Positions 18,095 through 27,746 of a DNA stretch of 64,000 nucleotides are shown here, piece after piece. The DNA is taken from positions 1-64,000 of the forward strand of contig NZ_LYMI01000014.1 in assembly GCF_001660815.1 (NCBI RefSeq), given 5' to 3'. The translations under genes were made by a program, and so were the position numbers. Every line of letters begins with the position of its first letter. The stretch's first letter is position 1. Below the pieces are notes generated by a model that saw nothing but the letters and a program-made list of their open reading frames with translations, was not told the origin of the DNA and did not search any database. This stretch comes from Xanthomonas nasturtii. GTDB lineage: Bacteria; Pseudomonadota; Gammaproteobacteria; Xanthomonadales; Xanthomonadaceae.

Positions 18095-18523
18095 TCAGGC
18101 AGCAACGCACAATGGCGCGTGCAACGACGGCAGGCAGCGCGCAGCAATGCCCAGCGACATCGCATACGCACGCGGCGCATCGTGCGGCGTGATCACCACC
18201 GCCAACGGCGCGTGCTGCGCATGCAGCCACGGCTCCAGTTCCTGATCGGCATCGGTATGCAGCTCGATATACGGCGTAGGCAATGCATCCACGGCAACGC
18301 GCAAGGCCTTCGCACAACTGCGCTCAGACAACGGTAGATCGCCCGAATCCAGCAACACCAGCTCCACCTCGGCATTGCCACCGGCCGCATGCAACTCGGC
18401 GATCAAGCTCTCCACATCGGCACACGCCAACGTGCGCAATGCACGGCCAGCACACTCAGGCAACAGCATCGGCACCAACGGCGCCGGACCAGCCTGAGGA
18501 CCTTGCAAAATCAGGATACACAT
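18095..18523 (-). CDS. Degenerate type II 3-dehydroquinate dehydratase-like protein (first copy)
   Basis: A 142-residue paralogue of the next gene. The shared frame is MCILILQGPQ at the start, LVLLDSGDLPLSE where AroQ has its Asn-Ala-Gly strand, and YIELHTDADQE where AroQ has IEVHISN. The region for the catalytic Asn/His pair is again altered, and the C-terminal GYLLAL-like helix is weak (AYAMSLGIAARCL). The ATG at 18523 opens a three-gene minus-strand operon with gaps of 10 and -20 bp. Enzyme activity is unlikely; a binding or scaffold role is only a guess. Confidence 0.6.
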   Translation of the reverse strand: MCILILQGPQAGPAPLVPMLLPECAGRALRTLACADVESLIAELHAAGGNAEVELVLLDSGDLPLSERSCAKALRVAVDALPTPYIELHTDADQELEPWLHAQHAPLAVVITPHDAPRAYAMSLGIAARCLPSLHAPLCVAA

Positions 18524-18752
18524 CGTGTTTGGCTCAACGCACCACTGTGCGGGAGTGCCAAGGTAGGCTTGGGGTGCGTAAAGGGGCTAGGCACGCGCCG
18601 AAGTGCTGGCATAAAGAGTGAGTAAAACGTATGGAAACCGACGCATGTCGGCCGGTCTCCCACCCTCCAAGAAAGGGCAAACTTAGTAGCGCTAAAGCTC
18701 GATCACGGCGTGCAACAACGGCCTTTTCCTGGGCTTGAACAAGCCTAAAGCA

Positions 18753-19286
18753 TTACGCTGTTTGATTGAGACACCCCCTTTCGGCCAGATATCCAAGCAT
18801 CCATCCGTACAAAAGGCCGGCAGTGATTTTGAAGTCCCAAATTGGATCACCTTCTCCAAACTGACGCTTGCCGCTACCTGTGCTGTAGAGCTCAATCGCG
18901 CTCACCATGACGCTGGGGACACTCGCAAATAGCACCTCGCGCACAGCATCTACTTTTTCGGCAAATCTGGAAACATCTTCGCGTTTAAGCTGATGGCCGA
19001 GCCTATGCCCTAGTTTATTTCGCAGTCCATTTAACTCAAGCGCCGCTAGTCCCATCTCCACTGGCATGCCAAATGCAGTGGCGAGCTGAACTTTGTGAGA
19101 AAAGTTCTGAGGCACCGTGATTATCTTTGCGATTTCGGTCGTTATTGACGAATTTAACAGTACAGCCAGCAACTCCTCAACATGAAGATGGAGACGAAGT
19201 ACGCAGCCGATAATATCTTCAGTCTCGAGGGCCCTGACAAATTCGTCTTGAGAAGAGGGCCCGATAAAATCTGCAGTAGTTATCAT
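18753..19286 (-). CDS. HEPN-like / MltR-like protein of unknown function
   Basis: A 177-residue, largely helical protein of lower GC content than its neighbours. An early helix reads EDIIGCVLRLHLHVEELLAVLL, and the segment LNGLRNKLGHRLGH holds R89-x4-H94, which fits the Rx4-6H signature of HEPN ribonucleases and MltR/DUF4145-type helical proteins. I cannot tell a catalytic HEPN from a structural relative. The ATG at 19286 is used; the frame stays open into tamB, but that part is antisense noise of a different composition. No antitoxin-like neighbour is present, and it appears to be a recent arrival between the tam operon and the AroQ-like operon. Confidence 0.6.
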   Translation of the reverse strand: MITTADFIGPSSQDEFVRALETEDIIGCVLRLHLHVEELLAVLLNSSITTEIAKIITVPQNFSHKVQLATAFGMPVEMGLAALELNGLRNKLGHRLGHQLKREDVSRFAEKVDAVREVLFASVPSVMVSAIELYSTGSGKRQFGEGDPIWDFKITAGLLYGWMLGYLAERGCLNQTA

Positions 19287-19333
19287 TAGTTGTCCTTCGC
19301 GCTCTTGCCGTACTCGCTCTTCTGGACCGGAAG

Positions 19334-22300
19334 CTACTTCTCCCGCCGCCAGTTCACCGACCCCTTGGTCTCCACCGTGCTCGATTCGGCTTCCACGTCG
19401 AAGCCGCGGCTGAGCAGGTATTTCAGCGTCAGCACCGAGCCGCCGCCGATCATCGAGACACCGTAGCCGACGTACAACTTGGGCGAGAGATATTTGCCGA
19501 AGCCCACCACCGAGCCCAGGGTGCTGGATTGGCTGACGCCGGCTTCGTCCAGGCCGAGCTTGGCGCCAATCTGCGAGGCGATCAGGCTGCTGCCGGCCGA
19601 CAGTGCCGCCGAGGCGGCGCTGACCTGCTGGGTTTCGTCGCTGCTGGCGGTGGACAGCCCGCGGCCAAGCACCAGGTAGGAAAGTGCTTCGGATTGCGAC
19701 ATGGCCGGCTCGGACCACACATCGGCGCGCGGCGATTCGGCGCGGCCACTGACGTCGATGCCGGCGGTGACATCGCCGATCTTGCGTTCGGCGCGCAGGC
19801 TCACGCGCGGGTCGGAGACGATGTTGTTGTTCCAGGTCAACTGGCCGCGGCTGATGGTCAGATCCTGGCCATAGGCCTTGTAGCGGCCACGCACATCCAG
19901 CCCGCCGTTGGCCGTCATTTCGCGCCCCGGGCGCGCGCGGATCTGCATCTGCCCGCTCAGCCCCCCCTTCAGGCCGAAGCCGCTCATGTTGACCTTGTCG
20001 CCGAGCACGATGGCCAGGTCCATATCCAGCGGCGAGGCCGGCGTTTCTTCCGGATCCACCGGATCCAGTACCACCACGTCCTCGGACACCGAGGTGCCGC
20101 GGTCCAGCCGCTCCAGATCGATGTCGGCTTCGGGCACGGTGACCTTGCCGCGCAGCTGCATGGTGTTGTCGGTGATACCGAACTGCATGTCCGGGTTGGC
20201 GATGATGCGCAGCTCGCTGGTGTTGTAGGCCAGCACATTCTGCCCGCGGATATTGAGCAGCAACGGCGTGCTGGTGCCGAACCACGACAGGCCGCCGTCG
20301 ATATTCAGCGTGCCCTCGCCGGATCTGGCCGAGGCGGTGATCTTGGCCGAACCATCGGGCAGCGCGTCGAAACGGCCCTTGCCCTCGCTCAAGGTCAAAC
20401 CCATCGACGGGTATTCGGCAGTGAAATCGCTCAGGGTGGCATCGCCGCCGAGCAGCGGCTTGTCGCGGGTGCCGCGCAGGCTTACATGGCCTTCGACCAG
20501 ACCCTTGGGTCGCACCACGTCAGCCACGACCAACTCCAGCCAGTACAGCCGCGACATGTTGAGATACAACTCGCCGTTGAGCGGCGCATACGCATCCCAG
20601 CCAGTGTTGAACTTGGCATCCACAAAGCCCGCGCCCTGGAAGCCGATACCGAGCTTGGCCTGGATCTGCTGCTGGGTGAAATCGGCCTGCACGCTGAATT
20701 GGTCGTAGCGCAGCGACTCGCCGCGATTGGGATTGCCGGCCACCGCGGCGTAGCGGGTTTCGCCGAGGCGGATGCCGCCCTCCGGCGAGGCGATGCGCAG
20801 GCTGCCTTCCCAGGCATTGCCGCGCGGCTTGAAGCTGCCGTCCAGCGACAGCTCGCCGCGCAGATAGATCTGCCGGCCTTCCTGCTTGGGCAACCACGGT
20901 TGCACCAGCGCCAGCGGCAATGCGTCGCCGTGGACCACCATGCCCTCACGCGGCCAGTTGGCGCTGGCGCATAACGCGCCGCCGGTGGCCGCGCCCAGGC
21001 AGGTATCGGACAAGGTAAATGCGGCGCCATCGGTGCTGAACTGCGCCGGCTGGCGCAGCGCCCAGGCATCGCCCTTGGACGGGGCGATCCGCAGCGTGGC
21101 GAGCTGGCCCTGCCAGCGCTCGCCATTGCGGCGCACATCACCCTGCAAGGCGACGCTGGCCATGCTGTTGGCGATCTCTGCATCAAGCCGCAGCGCTTCC
21201 ACCGCGCCGCGCGCCTGCACGCGCACGCTGTCCAGCACCACGCCGGCTTCGATCGCGGTGCCCTGCAAGGCCAGTTGCCCGTCGCTGCCGCGCCACGGCA
21301 GCCGCCCACGCAGACTGATGCTCTGCGCGCTATAGGTGTTCCAACGCAGGCCGTTGCCGGCGATGTCGGCGGTGATGTCCGGCGCATCGCGCTTGCCGCT
21401 GACCTGCAGTTGCCCGCGCACGGTGCCGGTGGCCCCAGGCAGCGCGTCGTCCAGTTGCAGCGGCTGCAGCTGTGCGGCGATGTCCAGCTGGTCGCCGACC
21501 TTGCCCTTGGCAGTGATGCGGCTATTGCCCAGCGCCAGCTGCAGTTCGCCCTCGCCCTGCTCACCGCGCAAGGCGAACTTGCCATTGGCCGACAGTGCGC
21601 GCTGGCGCAGCTGGCCGGTCAGGGTCGGAATATCCGCGGTGGCCTCGAAGCCCGGCGACACGCCGCCGGCCGGTGCCGGCAACTGCCGGCCCTTGGAAGC
21701 GACGTTGCCAGAGAGATTGCCGTTCCAGCCCGGCGCAAAATAGCCCGGGTCGAACTTGGCCAGCTGAGCGGTGACATCCCATTGCAGTTCCGGTGCCCAG
21801 CCCACCTCGCCGGTGACATCCAGCGAGCCGCCCGGCGTCTTGGCCTGCACCTGCTTGAGCTGCGCGCGTTGGTCGTTGCCGCGGCTATCGAACACCAGCG
21901 CGGCCTGTTGGCCGTCGCGCTCCAGCGTGGCGCGGCCGATCGCCGCCCAGGCCTTCAAGGTGCCGGCAACGCCCAGGCGCGCCTCTTTCAACTCCACCGG
22001 CACCAGCGGTGCATCCGGGGTGGCCGGGTCTGGCGTCGGGGTGAAGCGCAGGCCACTGGCATTGACGGCAAAACGGAAACTCGGATTCTGGGTATCGCGG
22101 AAGTCGGCGGTGCCGCGCAGTTGCGTGCGGCCTTCGAAGGTGTCGATCACCAGCGGTTCGACGGTCAGTACCTGATCGGCCAGGCTGATATGCGACGGCT
22201 GCAGGGTGGCGCTCAACTCGCCCTGTTTGACGCTGCCCTGCAGGTCGGCGTTGCCGCCCTTGCCGGAGGCGGTCAGGTTCAATGCGATCGGCGTGGCCGG

Positions 22301-23188
22301 CGCGCTGGCCGCGCCATCGGCAGCCGGAATCAACAGCGAGGTATCCAATGCCTCGGTGACGGCCTTGAACGCCCAGGTCGGGTCGTCGCGGCCGGTGAAC
22401 ACCAGGCTGGCGTGCAGCGGTGCCGGCGCGCGGCCGGCGATGGCCACTTCCATCTTGTCCAGATCGCCGCGTGCCACCAGCCCCAGGCTGGCCGGCGTGC
22501 GCCCGCGTGCGGCCGGCAGCACCGCGGTGGCGGTGAGGTCGGCGCGGTAATCGTCGTTGGGGATGTAGTCGCCATGCAGGCGGAAATCGCCCATGTCGGT
22601 GTCGACCACCAGATCGCGCGTGCGCAGCTCGCCGGTGGCCACTTCCAGGCCACCCTGCACGGTGTGCAGCACGATCATCGGCTGCTGCAGCTGGGTGATG
22701 CGCAGGTTCTGCACATCGATCTTGTCGGCCTGGATCGCCAGCGGCACGTTGATCTGCGGCAGCGACTCGGGCCAGCTGGGCAAGGTGAACGGTTCGTCGC
22801 TCTTGCCGAGGTTCAAGGTGGCGTTGCTGACCTGCACCGCATCCAGTTGCAGCTTGCGGCCGAGCAGCGGGCGCAGGTCCGGTTCCAGATACACGCGCTC
22901 GGCGGTGAAGTGGATGTCCTGATACTTGAAGTCGACATCGCGCAAGGTCAGCGGGCCGGCCACCGGGCCTTCGACCTTGCCGTAGGTGAAGGTGGCGCCG
23001 ACCGGCAGGCGCGCCACGACCTGCGCCAGCAACACATCGCGCCCGGCCACGGTCTGCAGCAACCAATACACCGCGATCAAGGCCAGCAGCACCAGGCCCA
23101 GCACGGTCAGGCCCGAGCCCACCCAGAACCGGCGCCGGCGATAGAAGCGCGCGCGGCGCGGTGCAGGGGTTGGCGTGGGTGCGCTCAC
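19334..23188 (-). CDS. tamB: Translocation and assembly module subunit TamB
   Basis: A 1284-residue inner-membrane-anchored protein that spans the periplasm and works with TamA in outer membrane protein insertion and lipid transport. A single membrane anchor lies at residues 20-45 (GLTVLGLVLLALIAVYWLL). A very long repetitive beta-rich body follows, and the last 350 residues form the TamB/DUF490 domain, with VSGRAESPRADVWSEP, LSYLVLGRGLS and GFGKYLSPKLYVGYGVSMIGGG. The start is a GTG at 23188 overlapping the tamA stop by 4 bases (GTGA), so translation is coupled. The length is normal for the family. Confidence 0.93.
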   Translation of the reverse strand: MSAPTPTPAPRRARFYRRRRFWVGSGLTVLGLVLLALIAVYWLLQTVAGRDVLLAQVVARLPVGATFTYGKVEGPVAGPLTLRDVDFKYQDIHFTAERVYLEPDLRPLLGRKLQLDAVQVSNATLNLGKSDEPFTLPSWPESLPQINVPLAIQADKIDVQNLRITQLQQPMIVLHTVQGGLEVATGELRTRDLVVDTDMGDFRLHGDYIPNDDYRADLTATAVLPAARGRTPASLGLVARGDLDKMEVAIAGRAPAPLHASLVFTGRDDPTWAFKAVTEALDTSLLIPAADGAASAPATPIALNLTASGKGGNADLQGSVKQGELSATLQPSHISLADQVLTVEPLVIDTFEGRTQLRGTADFRDTQNPSFRFAVNASGLRFTPTPDPATPDAPLVPVELKEARLGVAGTLKAWAAIGRATLERDGQQAALVFDSRGNDQRAQLKQVQAKTPGGSLDVTGEVGWAPELQWDVTAQLAKFDPGYFAPGWNGNLSGNVASKGRQLPAPAGGVSPGFEATADIPTLTGQLRQRALSANGKFALRGEQGEGELQLALGNSRITAKGKVGDQLDIAAQLQPLQLDDALPGATGTVRGQLQVSGKRDAPDITADIAGNGLRWNTYSAQSISLRGRLPWRGSDGQLALQGTAIEAGVVLDSVRVQARGAVEALRLDAEIANSMASVALQGDVRRNGERWQGQLATLRIAPSKGDAWALRQPAQFSTDGAAFTLSDTCLGAATGGALCASANWPREGMVVHGDALPLALVQPWLPKQEGRQIYLRGELSLDGSFKPRGNAWEGSLRIASPEGGIRLGETRYAAVAGNPNRGESLRYDQFSVQADFTQQQIQAKLGIGFQGAGFVDAKFNTGWDAYAPLNGELYLNMSRLYWLELVVADVVRPKGLVEGHVSLRGTRDKPLLGGDATLSDFTAEYPSMGLTLSEGKGRFDALPDGSAKITASARSGEGTLNIDGGLSWFGTSTPLLLNIRGQNVLAYNTSELRIIANPDMQFGITDNTMQLRGKVTVPEADIDLERLDRGTSVSEDVVVLDPVDPEETPASPLDMDLAIVLGDKVNMSGFGLKGGLSGQMQIRARPGREMTANGGLDVRGRYKAYGQDLTISRGQLTWNNNIVSDPRVSLRAERKIGDVTAGIDVSGRAESPRADVWSEPAMSQSEALSYLVLGRGLSTASSDETQQVSAASAALSAGSSLIASQIGAKLGLDEAGVSQSSTLGSVVGFGKYLSPKLYVGYGVSMIGGGSVLTLKYLLSRGFDVEAESSTVETKGSVNWRREK

Positions 23189-24969
23189 AGGTTGGCCCCG
23201 ATATCGATGTAGAGCTGGAACTGCGAGTCGGGGTCATTCAAACCATGCGCGATATCCACGCGCACCGGGCCCACCGGCGAGCGCCACCGCAAGCCGAAGC
23301 CGATACCGGTGTGCCAATCGGGCGTGTCGTCGAAGGCGCTACCGCTGTCGACGAACACCGCCCCGCCCCACGGGCCGCCCTTGAGGTAATGCTCGTACTC
23401 GGCACTCGCGGTGACCGCGTTCTTGGCACCCAGCGCGAATTCGTCCGGCTTGGGCGTGCGTGGGCCGACTTCGCGGAACGCATAACCGCGAATGCTGTTG
23501 GCGCCGCCGGCAAAGAAGCGCAGGCTCGGCGGCATCGCCACCAGATCGCTGGTCCAGGTGGTGCCGCCTTCGCCGCGCAGGATCACCCGCCCGTTGTCGC
23601 CGGCACCCAGAAACCAGCGCAGCTGGCCGTAGACCTGGCCGAAGTTGGTATCCGAGCCGGCGCCTTCGGCACCGCCGCGGATGAACGCCTGCCCGGACAC
23701 ACCACTGCGCGGAAACAGGCGGTCGTCGACGTTGACGTAGTTCACCTGCAACTGCGGATAGACCAGCGTGGAGGTTTCGTACACCGCGCCTTCGAAATCG
23801 TCGCCACTGCTGAAACGCCAGCGCTCGCGCAAGGCGTTGATGGAGGCGATCGCGCTCCAGCGCTCGTTGATCTGGCCGCTGCGGCTGCCGGTGAGCTTGA
23901 CGTTGCGCAGGTCGATGTATTCGGTCTGTTCGTCATACAACCGCGCCGAGGCCGTATACCAGCCGTCCAGCCAGCGAAACGCCGGCACCCGGTAACTGGT
24001 GGTCAGGCTCTTGCGGTTCTGCGCGTAGTCCAGCTGCGTGTCCATCTTGTGGCCGCGCGAATTGACGTAACGTCGCTCCACGCCGCCGCGCACACCGGCG
24101 CCGCTCTCGCTGCCGTAGCTCAGACCGGAGGTATAGACGGTGCGCTTGGCGCGGGTGAGCTTGACCTCGACCGGCACGCGGCCATCGGCGTCGGCTTCTT
24201 CGGGCTTGGGCTGGATATCGATGGTGCTGAAGTAATCCAGCTTGGTCAGCGACTCGCGCAGGCGATCCAGCTTGCCTTCATGGTAGTAACTGCCCTCGTC
24301 CCAGTACACCAGCGGCTCGAACAGGCCGGGGCGGAAGTAGTCGTAGTCGAAGCGCACCTTGCCCATGTCGTAGCGGCGGCCGCTGTCCCAGTTCAGATCG
24401 ATATCGGCGGCGTGCTCTGCGCGCGTCACCGCAACGCGGCGCTGGGTGAAATCGGCATCGAAGTAACCGCGCTCGGCCAGACGCCGGGTGATGCGCACCT
24501 TGCTGGCTTCATATTGCGGATGACTGAAGACCTGGCCTTCGCGCGGTTCGAACTGCTTGAGATCCTGGCCCAGGTAACGGTCCTGCTCGGCCCAGCCGGT
24601 GATGGAGATATGCGACTGCCGCACGCGTACCGGTTCGCCGCGCTCCACGGTGATCACCACCGTCACCTTGTCGCCGGTGCGCGGTGCGGCCAGCTCGATG
24701 GTTGGCGAGTAATAGCCAAAGGGCTCCAGCGCTTCGCGCGTCTGCCGCTCCGCCTGGGCCAGCAGGTACTCCAATCGCGACTCGCCCTGCTCCTTGCCCA
24801 CGGCCTCGTACAGAGACAGGGAGACCTGGATGTTCTCGATCATCTCCGCGTCGGCGCCGCCGTCCAAGCCCTTGATTTCGATCTTGTCGATGGTTGCCCG
24901 GGCGAAGACAGGGCCGGCCAGGATGCACAAAAGCAAGAGAACGGGGCGAACCCGGAAAATGAATCGCAT
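23185..24969 (-). CDS. tamA: Translocation and assembly module outer-membrane subunit TamA
   Basis: A 594-residue Omp85-family protein with a signal peptide (VRPVLLLLCILAGPVFA). Three POTRA-like domains follow to about residue 270, then the 16-strand barrel, ending in RVDIAHGLND-type and FQLYIDIGANL strands. The barrel signature RFFAGGANSIRGYAFREVGP (residues about 480-500) is the conserved Omp85 RGY/F loop. The ATG at 24969 directly precedes the signal peptide; a frame open to 25110 lacks a better start. It is first in the tamA-tamB operon and, with its partner, builds outer membrane proteins such as autotransporters. Confidence 0.93.
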   Translation of the reverse strand: MRFIFRVRPVLLLLCILAGPVFARATIDKIEIKGLDGGADAEMIENIQVSLSLYEAVGKEQGESRLEYLLAQAERQTREALEPFGYYSPTIELAAPRTGDKVTVVITVERGEPVRVRQSHISITGWAEQDRYLGQDLKQFEPREGQVFSHPQYEASKVRITRRLAERGYFDADFTQRRVAVTRAEHAADIDLNWDSGRRYDMGKVRFDYDYFRPGLFEPLVYWDEGSYYHEGKLDRLRESLTKLDYFSTIDIQPKPEEADADGRVPVEVKLTRAKRTVYTSGLSYGSESGAGVRGGVERRYVNSRGHKMDTQLDYAQNRKSLTTSYRVPAFRWLDGWYTASARLYDEQTEYIDLRNVKLTGSRSGQINERWSAIASINALRERWRFSSGDDFEGAVYETSTLVYPQLQVNYVNVDDRLFPRSGVSGQAFIRGGAEGAGSDTNFGQVYGQLRWFLGAGDNGRVILRGEGGTTWTSDLVAMPPSLRFFAGGANSIRGYAFREVGPRTPKPDEFALGAKNAVTASAEYEHYLKGGPWGGAVFVDSGSAFDDTPDWHTGIGFGLRWRSPVGPVRVDIAHGLNDPDSQFQLYIDIGANL

Positions 24970-25318
24970 TGGCGCAGGATACCGGGAGGACCGCGAAGGT
25001 CTGTTAATGGGGCGTCTAGGGGTCGAGAGTGCCATGTCCCCTGTCACGTGCGCATGCACATTCACGCACATGTCGTTGGCCAAACGAGATCGCAGTCCTT
25101 GAGCGTGCATGGACGTCGGGAGGCAATCCCCTCACAGGGCCGACAGACCCGTAGAGGTCGACCTGATGCAACGTTTTCCTTTACCGGGAGGATGAGGCAT
25201 CCATGCATCGTGTCGCACCACGGCGGCACCGCTGCGGCGCACCACTGATGAATCGGTCAGGCGCGGATATCACGGGCCGGTGCGTGACGGCGGCAAGGGC
25301 CGTCACGCCCATCGTCAA
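24970..25318. other. Spacer between glyS and tamA
   Basis: No gene is seen. A 10-bp-arm hairpin near the glyS end is listed separately; the rest probably holds the tamA promoter. Confidence 0.5.
25282..25308 (-). terminator. Hairpin after glyS, possible terminator
   Basis: GCGTGACGGC and GCCGTCACGC pair perfectly around a 7-base loop, 11 bp after the glyS stop. There is no T-tract on the minus strand, so intrinsic termination is uncertain. Confidence 0.4.
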
Positions 25319-27583
25319 TCAACTGGACAGATGCTCGATGGCGGCAACGCTGCCGAGACGGTCGCCGAGCTTCTTCAGCAAGGCCAGTCGGTTGGCGCGC
25401 AGTTGCGGGTCTTCGGCATTGACCATCACGCCATCGAAGAAGGCATCCACCTGCGGGCGCAGGCGGGCCAGGCGGGCCAGCACGGCGACGTAGTCGTGGC
25501 GATGCAGCGCATCGCCGGTGTCGCCGATGGCCGCTTCCACGGCTTCGGCCAGGGCTTCTTCGGCCGGTTCGCGCAGCAGGCTGGTGTCGATGTCGCCGGG
25601 GATGTCGCCCTCGACCTTGCGCAGGATATTGCGGATGCGCTTGTTGGCGGCGGCCAGGGCTGCGGCTTCGGGCAGCGTGGCGAAGATGCCGATCGCATCG
25701 ATGCGGCGGTCGAAGTCGTAGAGGGAACCGTGGGTTGCGCCCGGGTGCGCTCCTACGAGCCCCGTAGGAGCGCCCTCGGGCGCGACCGAGAACAGTGCGG
25801 CGACCGCATTGAAGTGGGTTGCCGGCACACCTTTGTCGGCGTAATAGCCGCGTAGGCGGTCGAGGATGAAGTCGAAGATTTCATGAGTGCTGGACAACCA
25901 CTTCGCTTCAAACTCTTTCTGCTCGGGCAATTTATCGAGTAATTTTTCGGTGTTAAAACTAATTCCCATCGACGACATATCACTTGAGAGGGGTTCTGCC
26001 TTAACCAGAAAATCAACAGATCGCTTTCTGGTAGCTGCTAGCTCAGCATTGATAACCGCAGTGAGCACGCACTGTTTTAGGTTGAGATCAAACCCACTCT
26101 CAATCACCGTCCGCGCCAACCCCAGCGCATTACGCCGCAGCGCAAACGGGTCCTTGTTGCCGGTCGGCTTCAGCCCGGCCGCAAACCCACCGGCCAGCGT
26201 GTCCAGCCGCTCGGCGATCGCCAGTACCTTGCCCAGCGGCGACAGTGCGATGTCGTCGCCGGCAAAACGTGGTTGGTAGGCCTCGTCGATGGCCAGCGAA
26301 ATCTCGCTCGGCTCGCCAGCGGCCTTGGCGTAGTGACGCCCGGCGATGCCCTGCAATTCCGGGAATTCGTTGACCATGCGCGATTGCAGGTCGTTCTTGG
26401 CCAGTTCCGCAGCGCGCCGGGCCTGCACCGGGTCGGCACCCACCTGCGGCGCAATCGCCTCGGCCAGTGCCGCCACGCGCGCGACCTTGTCGGCCACGCT
26501 GCCCAGCTTGGCCTGATACGTGACAGTAGCCAGGCCTGCGCCCATCGCTTCCAGCCCCTGCTTGAGGTCTTCGTCGAAGAAGAACTTGGCATCGGCAAAA
26601 CGCGGGCGGATCACGCGCTCGTAGCCCTTGGCCACTTCGGCCACGTTCCGGGATTCGATATTGGCGATGCCGATGAACTGCTCGGTCAACTTGCCACCGT
26701 CATCCAGCACCGGGAAGAACTTCTGGTTGATCTCCATGGTTTCGATCAGCGCTTCCTGCGGCACCGCCAGGAAATCGCGCTCGAAACTGCACAGCACCGC
26801 CGACGGCCATTCGACCAGGTTGACCACCTGCTCCAGGTTGTCGTCGCTGATGCGCGCACTGCCGCCGGCCTGTTTGGCGGCCGCTTGCACTTCTTCGACG
26901 ATGCGGGAGCGGCGCGCGTCGGCGTCCACCAGCACATGCGCTGCGCGTAGCGCGTCGATGTAGTCGCCCGGCGCAGCCAACGACACCGCGCCTTCATGCA
27001 TGAAGCGGTGCCCGCGCGTCACGCGATCGCCGCGCACGCCCAGCAATTCGGCCGGAATCACCTCGTTACCGAACAACAACACCAGCCACTGCACCGGCCG
27101 TGCGAAGGCGTACTCGTGCGCGCCCCAGCGCATCGGCTTGGGGATCGGCATGGCAGCGATGGCTTCGCGCAGGATGTCGGGCAGCAACGCGGCAGTGCGC
27201 GCGCCCGGCGTCACCGCGCGATGCACGAAGCGCTCGCCCTTGGCGTCGCTGGTGCGCTCCAGCGCGGTCCAGTCGATGCCGGCTTTTGCCGCAAATCCAG
27301 CCAGCGCCTTGGTCGGCTTGCCTTCGGCATCCAGCGCGATAGTGAGATACGGCCCAAGCACTTCGGAGCGCTGCTCCGGCTGCTCGGTCGCCACGCCCGG
27401 CAGCAGCACCGCCAGCCGGCGCGGCGTGGACAACGGTTTGGCATCGCCGCGGGTGACCGCGATACCGCGCTTTTCCAGCCCGGCCAGCACACCGTCGAAG
27501 AAAGCCTGCGCCAGGCCCGGCAGCGCCCTGACCGGCAGCTCTTCGGTGCCCAGTTCGATCAGCAGGGGAAGTTGTTCGCTCAT
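25319..27583 (-). CDS. glyS: Glycine--tRNA ligase beta subunit, with two in-frame insertions
   Basis: The 754-residue beta subunit of the tetrameric bacterial glycyl-tRNA synthetase. The N-terminal signature [16 protein letters not shown] and the central [16 protein letters not shown] and [17 protein letters not shown] segments are intact, as is the C-terminal anticodon-binding end [13 protein letters not shown]. It is about 65 residues longer than the E. coli subunit. The excess lies in two places: about residues 500-565, which are AT-rich and Lys/Ser-rich ([23 protein letters not shown]), and about residues 599-613, encoded by an inverted GTAGGAGCG repeat pair. Both keep frame in an essential gene. 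The ATG at 27583 is used. Confidence 0.93.
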   Translation of the reverse strand: MSEQLPLLIELGTEELPVRALPGLAQAFFDGVLAGLEKRGIAVTRGDAKPLSTPRRLAVLLPGVATEQPEQRSEVLGPYLTIALDAEGKPTKALAGFAAKAGIDWTALERTSDAKGERFVHRAVTPGARTAALLPDILREAIAAMPIPKPMRWGAHEYAFARPVQWLVLLFGNEVIPAELLGVRGDRVTRGHRFMHEGAVSLAAPGDYIDALRAAHVLVDADARRSRIVEEVQAAAKQAGGSARISDDNLEQVVNLVEWPSAVLCSFERDFLAVPQEALIETMEINQKFFPVLDDGGKLTEQFIGIANIESRNVAEVAKGYERVIRPRFADAKFFFDEDLKQGLEAMGAGLATVTYQAKLGSVADKVARVAALAEAIAPQVGADPVQARRAAELAKNDLQSRMVNEFPELQGIAGRHYAKAAGEPSEISLAIDEAYQPRFAGDDIALSPLGKVLAIAERLDTLAGGFAAGLKPTGNKDPFALRRNALGLARTVIESGFDLNLKQCVLTAVINAELAATRKRSVDFLVKAEPLSSDMSSMGISFNTEKLLDKLPEQKEFEAKWLSSTHEIFDFILDRLRGYYADKGVPATHFNAVAALFSVAPEGAPTGLVGAHPGATHGSLYDFDRRIDAIGIFATLPEAAALAAANKRIRNILRKVEGDIPGDIDTSLLREPAEEALAEAVEAAIGDTGDALHRHDYVAVLARLARLRPQVDAFFDGVMVNAEDPQLRANRLALLKKLGDRLGSVAAIEHLSS
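25747..25788. repeat. GTAGGAGCG palindromic repeat pair inserted inside glyS
   Basis: GCGCTCCTACG and CGTAGGAGCGC form perfect 11-bp arms around AGCCC, followed by CCTCGGGCGCGACC. The repeat is translated on the minus strand as part of [17 protein letters not shown] in GlyS. The E. coli protein has no residues at this point. Confidence 0.75.
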
Positions 27584-27607
27584 GTCAGGTGGACCTTGTG
27601 CATTGTT

Positions 27608-27746
27608 CCCTTCTCCCGTCGGGAGAAGGTGCCCCGAAGGGGCGGATGAGGGTACGGGCGAAGCTCTGTGGAGTTTGAGTGCATGAGGGCTGCGCCTCCG
27701 TCCCCTCACCCCAACCCCTCTCCCGACGGGAGAGGGGCTTGTTGCT
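27608..27746. repeat. Compound REP unit, copy 1 (tandem, between glyQ and glyS)
   Basis: The unit holds a forward GAGAAGGTGCC-type REP (27608-27657), a spacer GCGAAGCTCTGTGGAGTTTG, and a reverse GAGAGGGG-type REP (27699-27738). Confidence 0.8.

Noticed and set aside
19287..20285. Extension of the HEPN-like frame into tamB
   Set aside because: The reading there is an alternate frame of tamB with a different composition; the ATG at 19286 gives a sensible protein.
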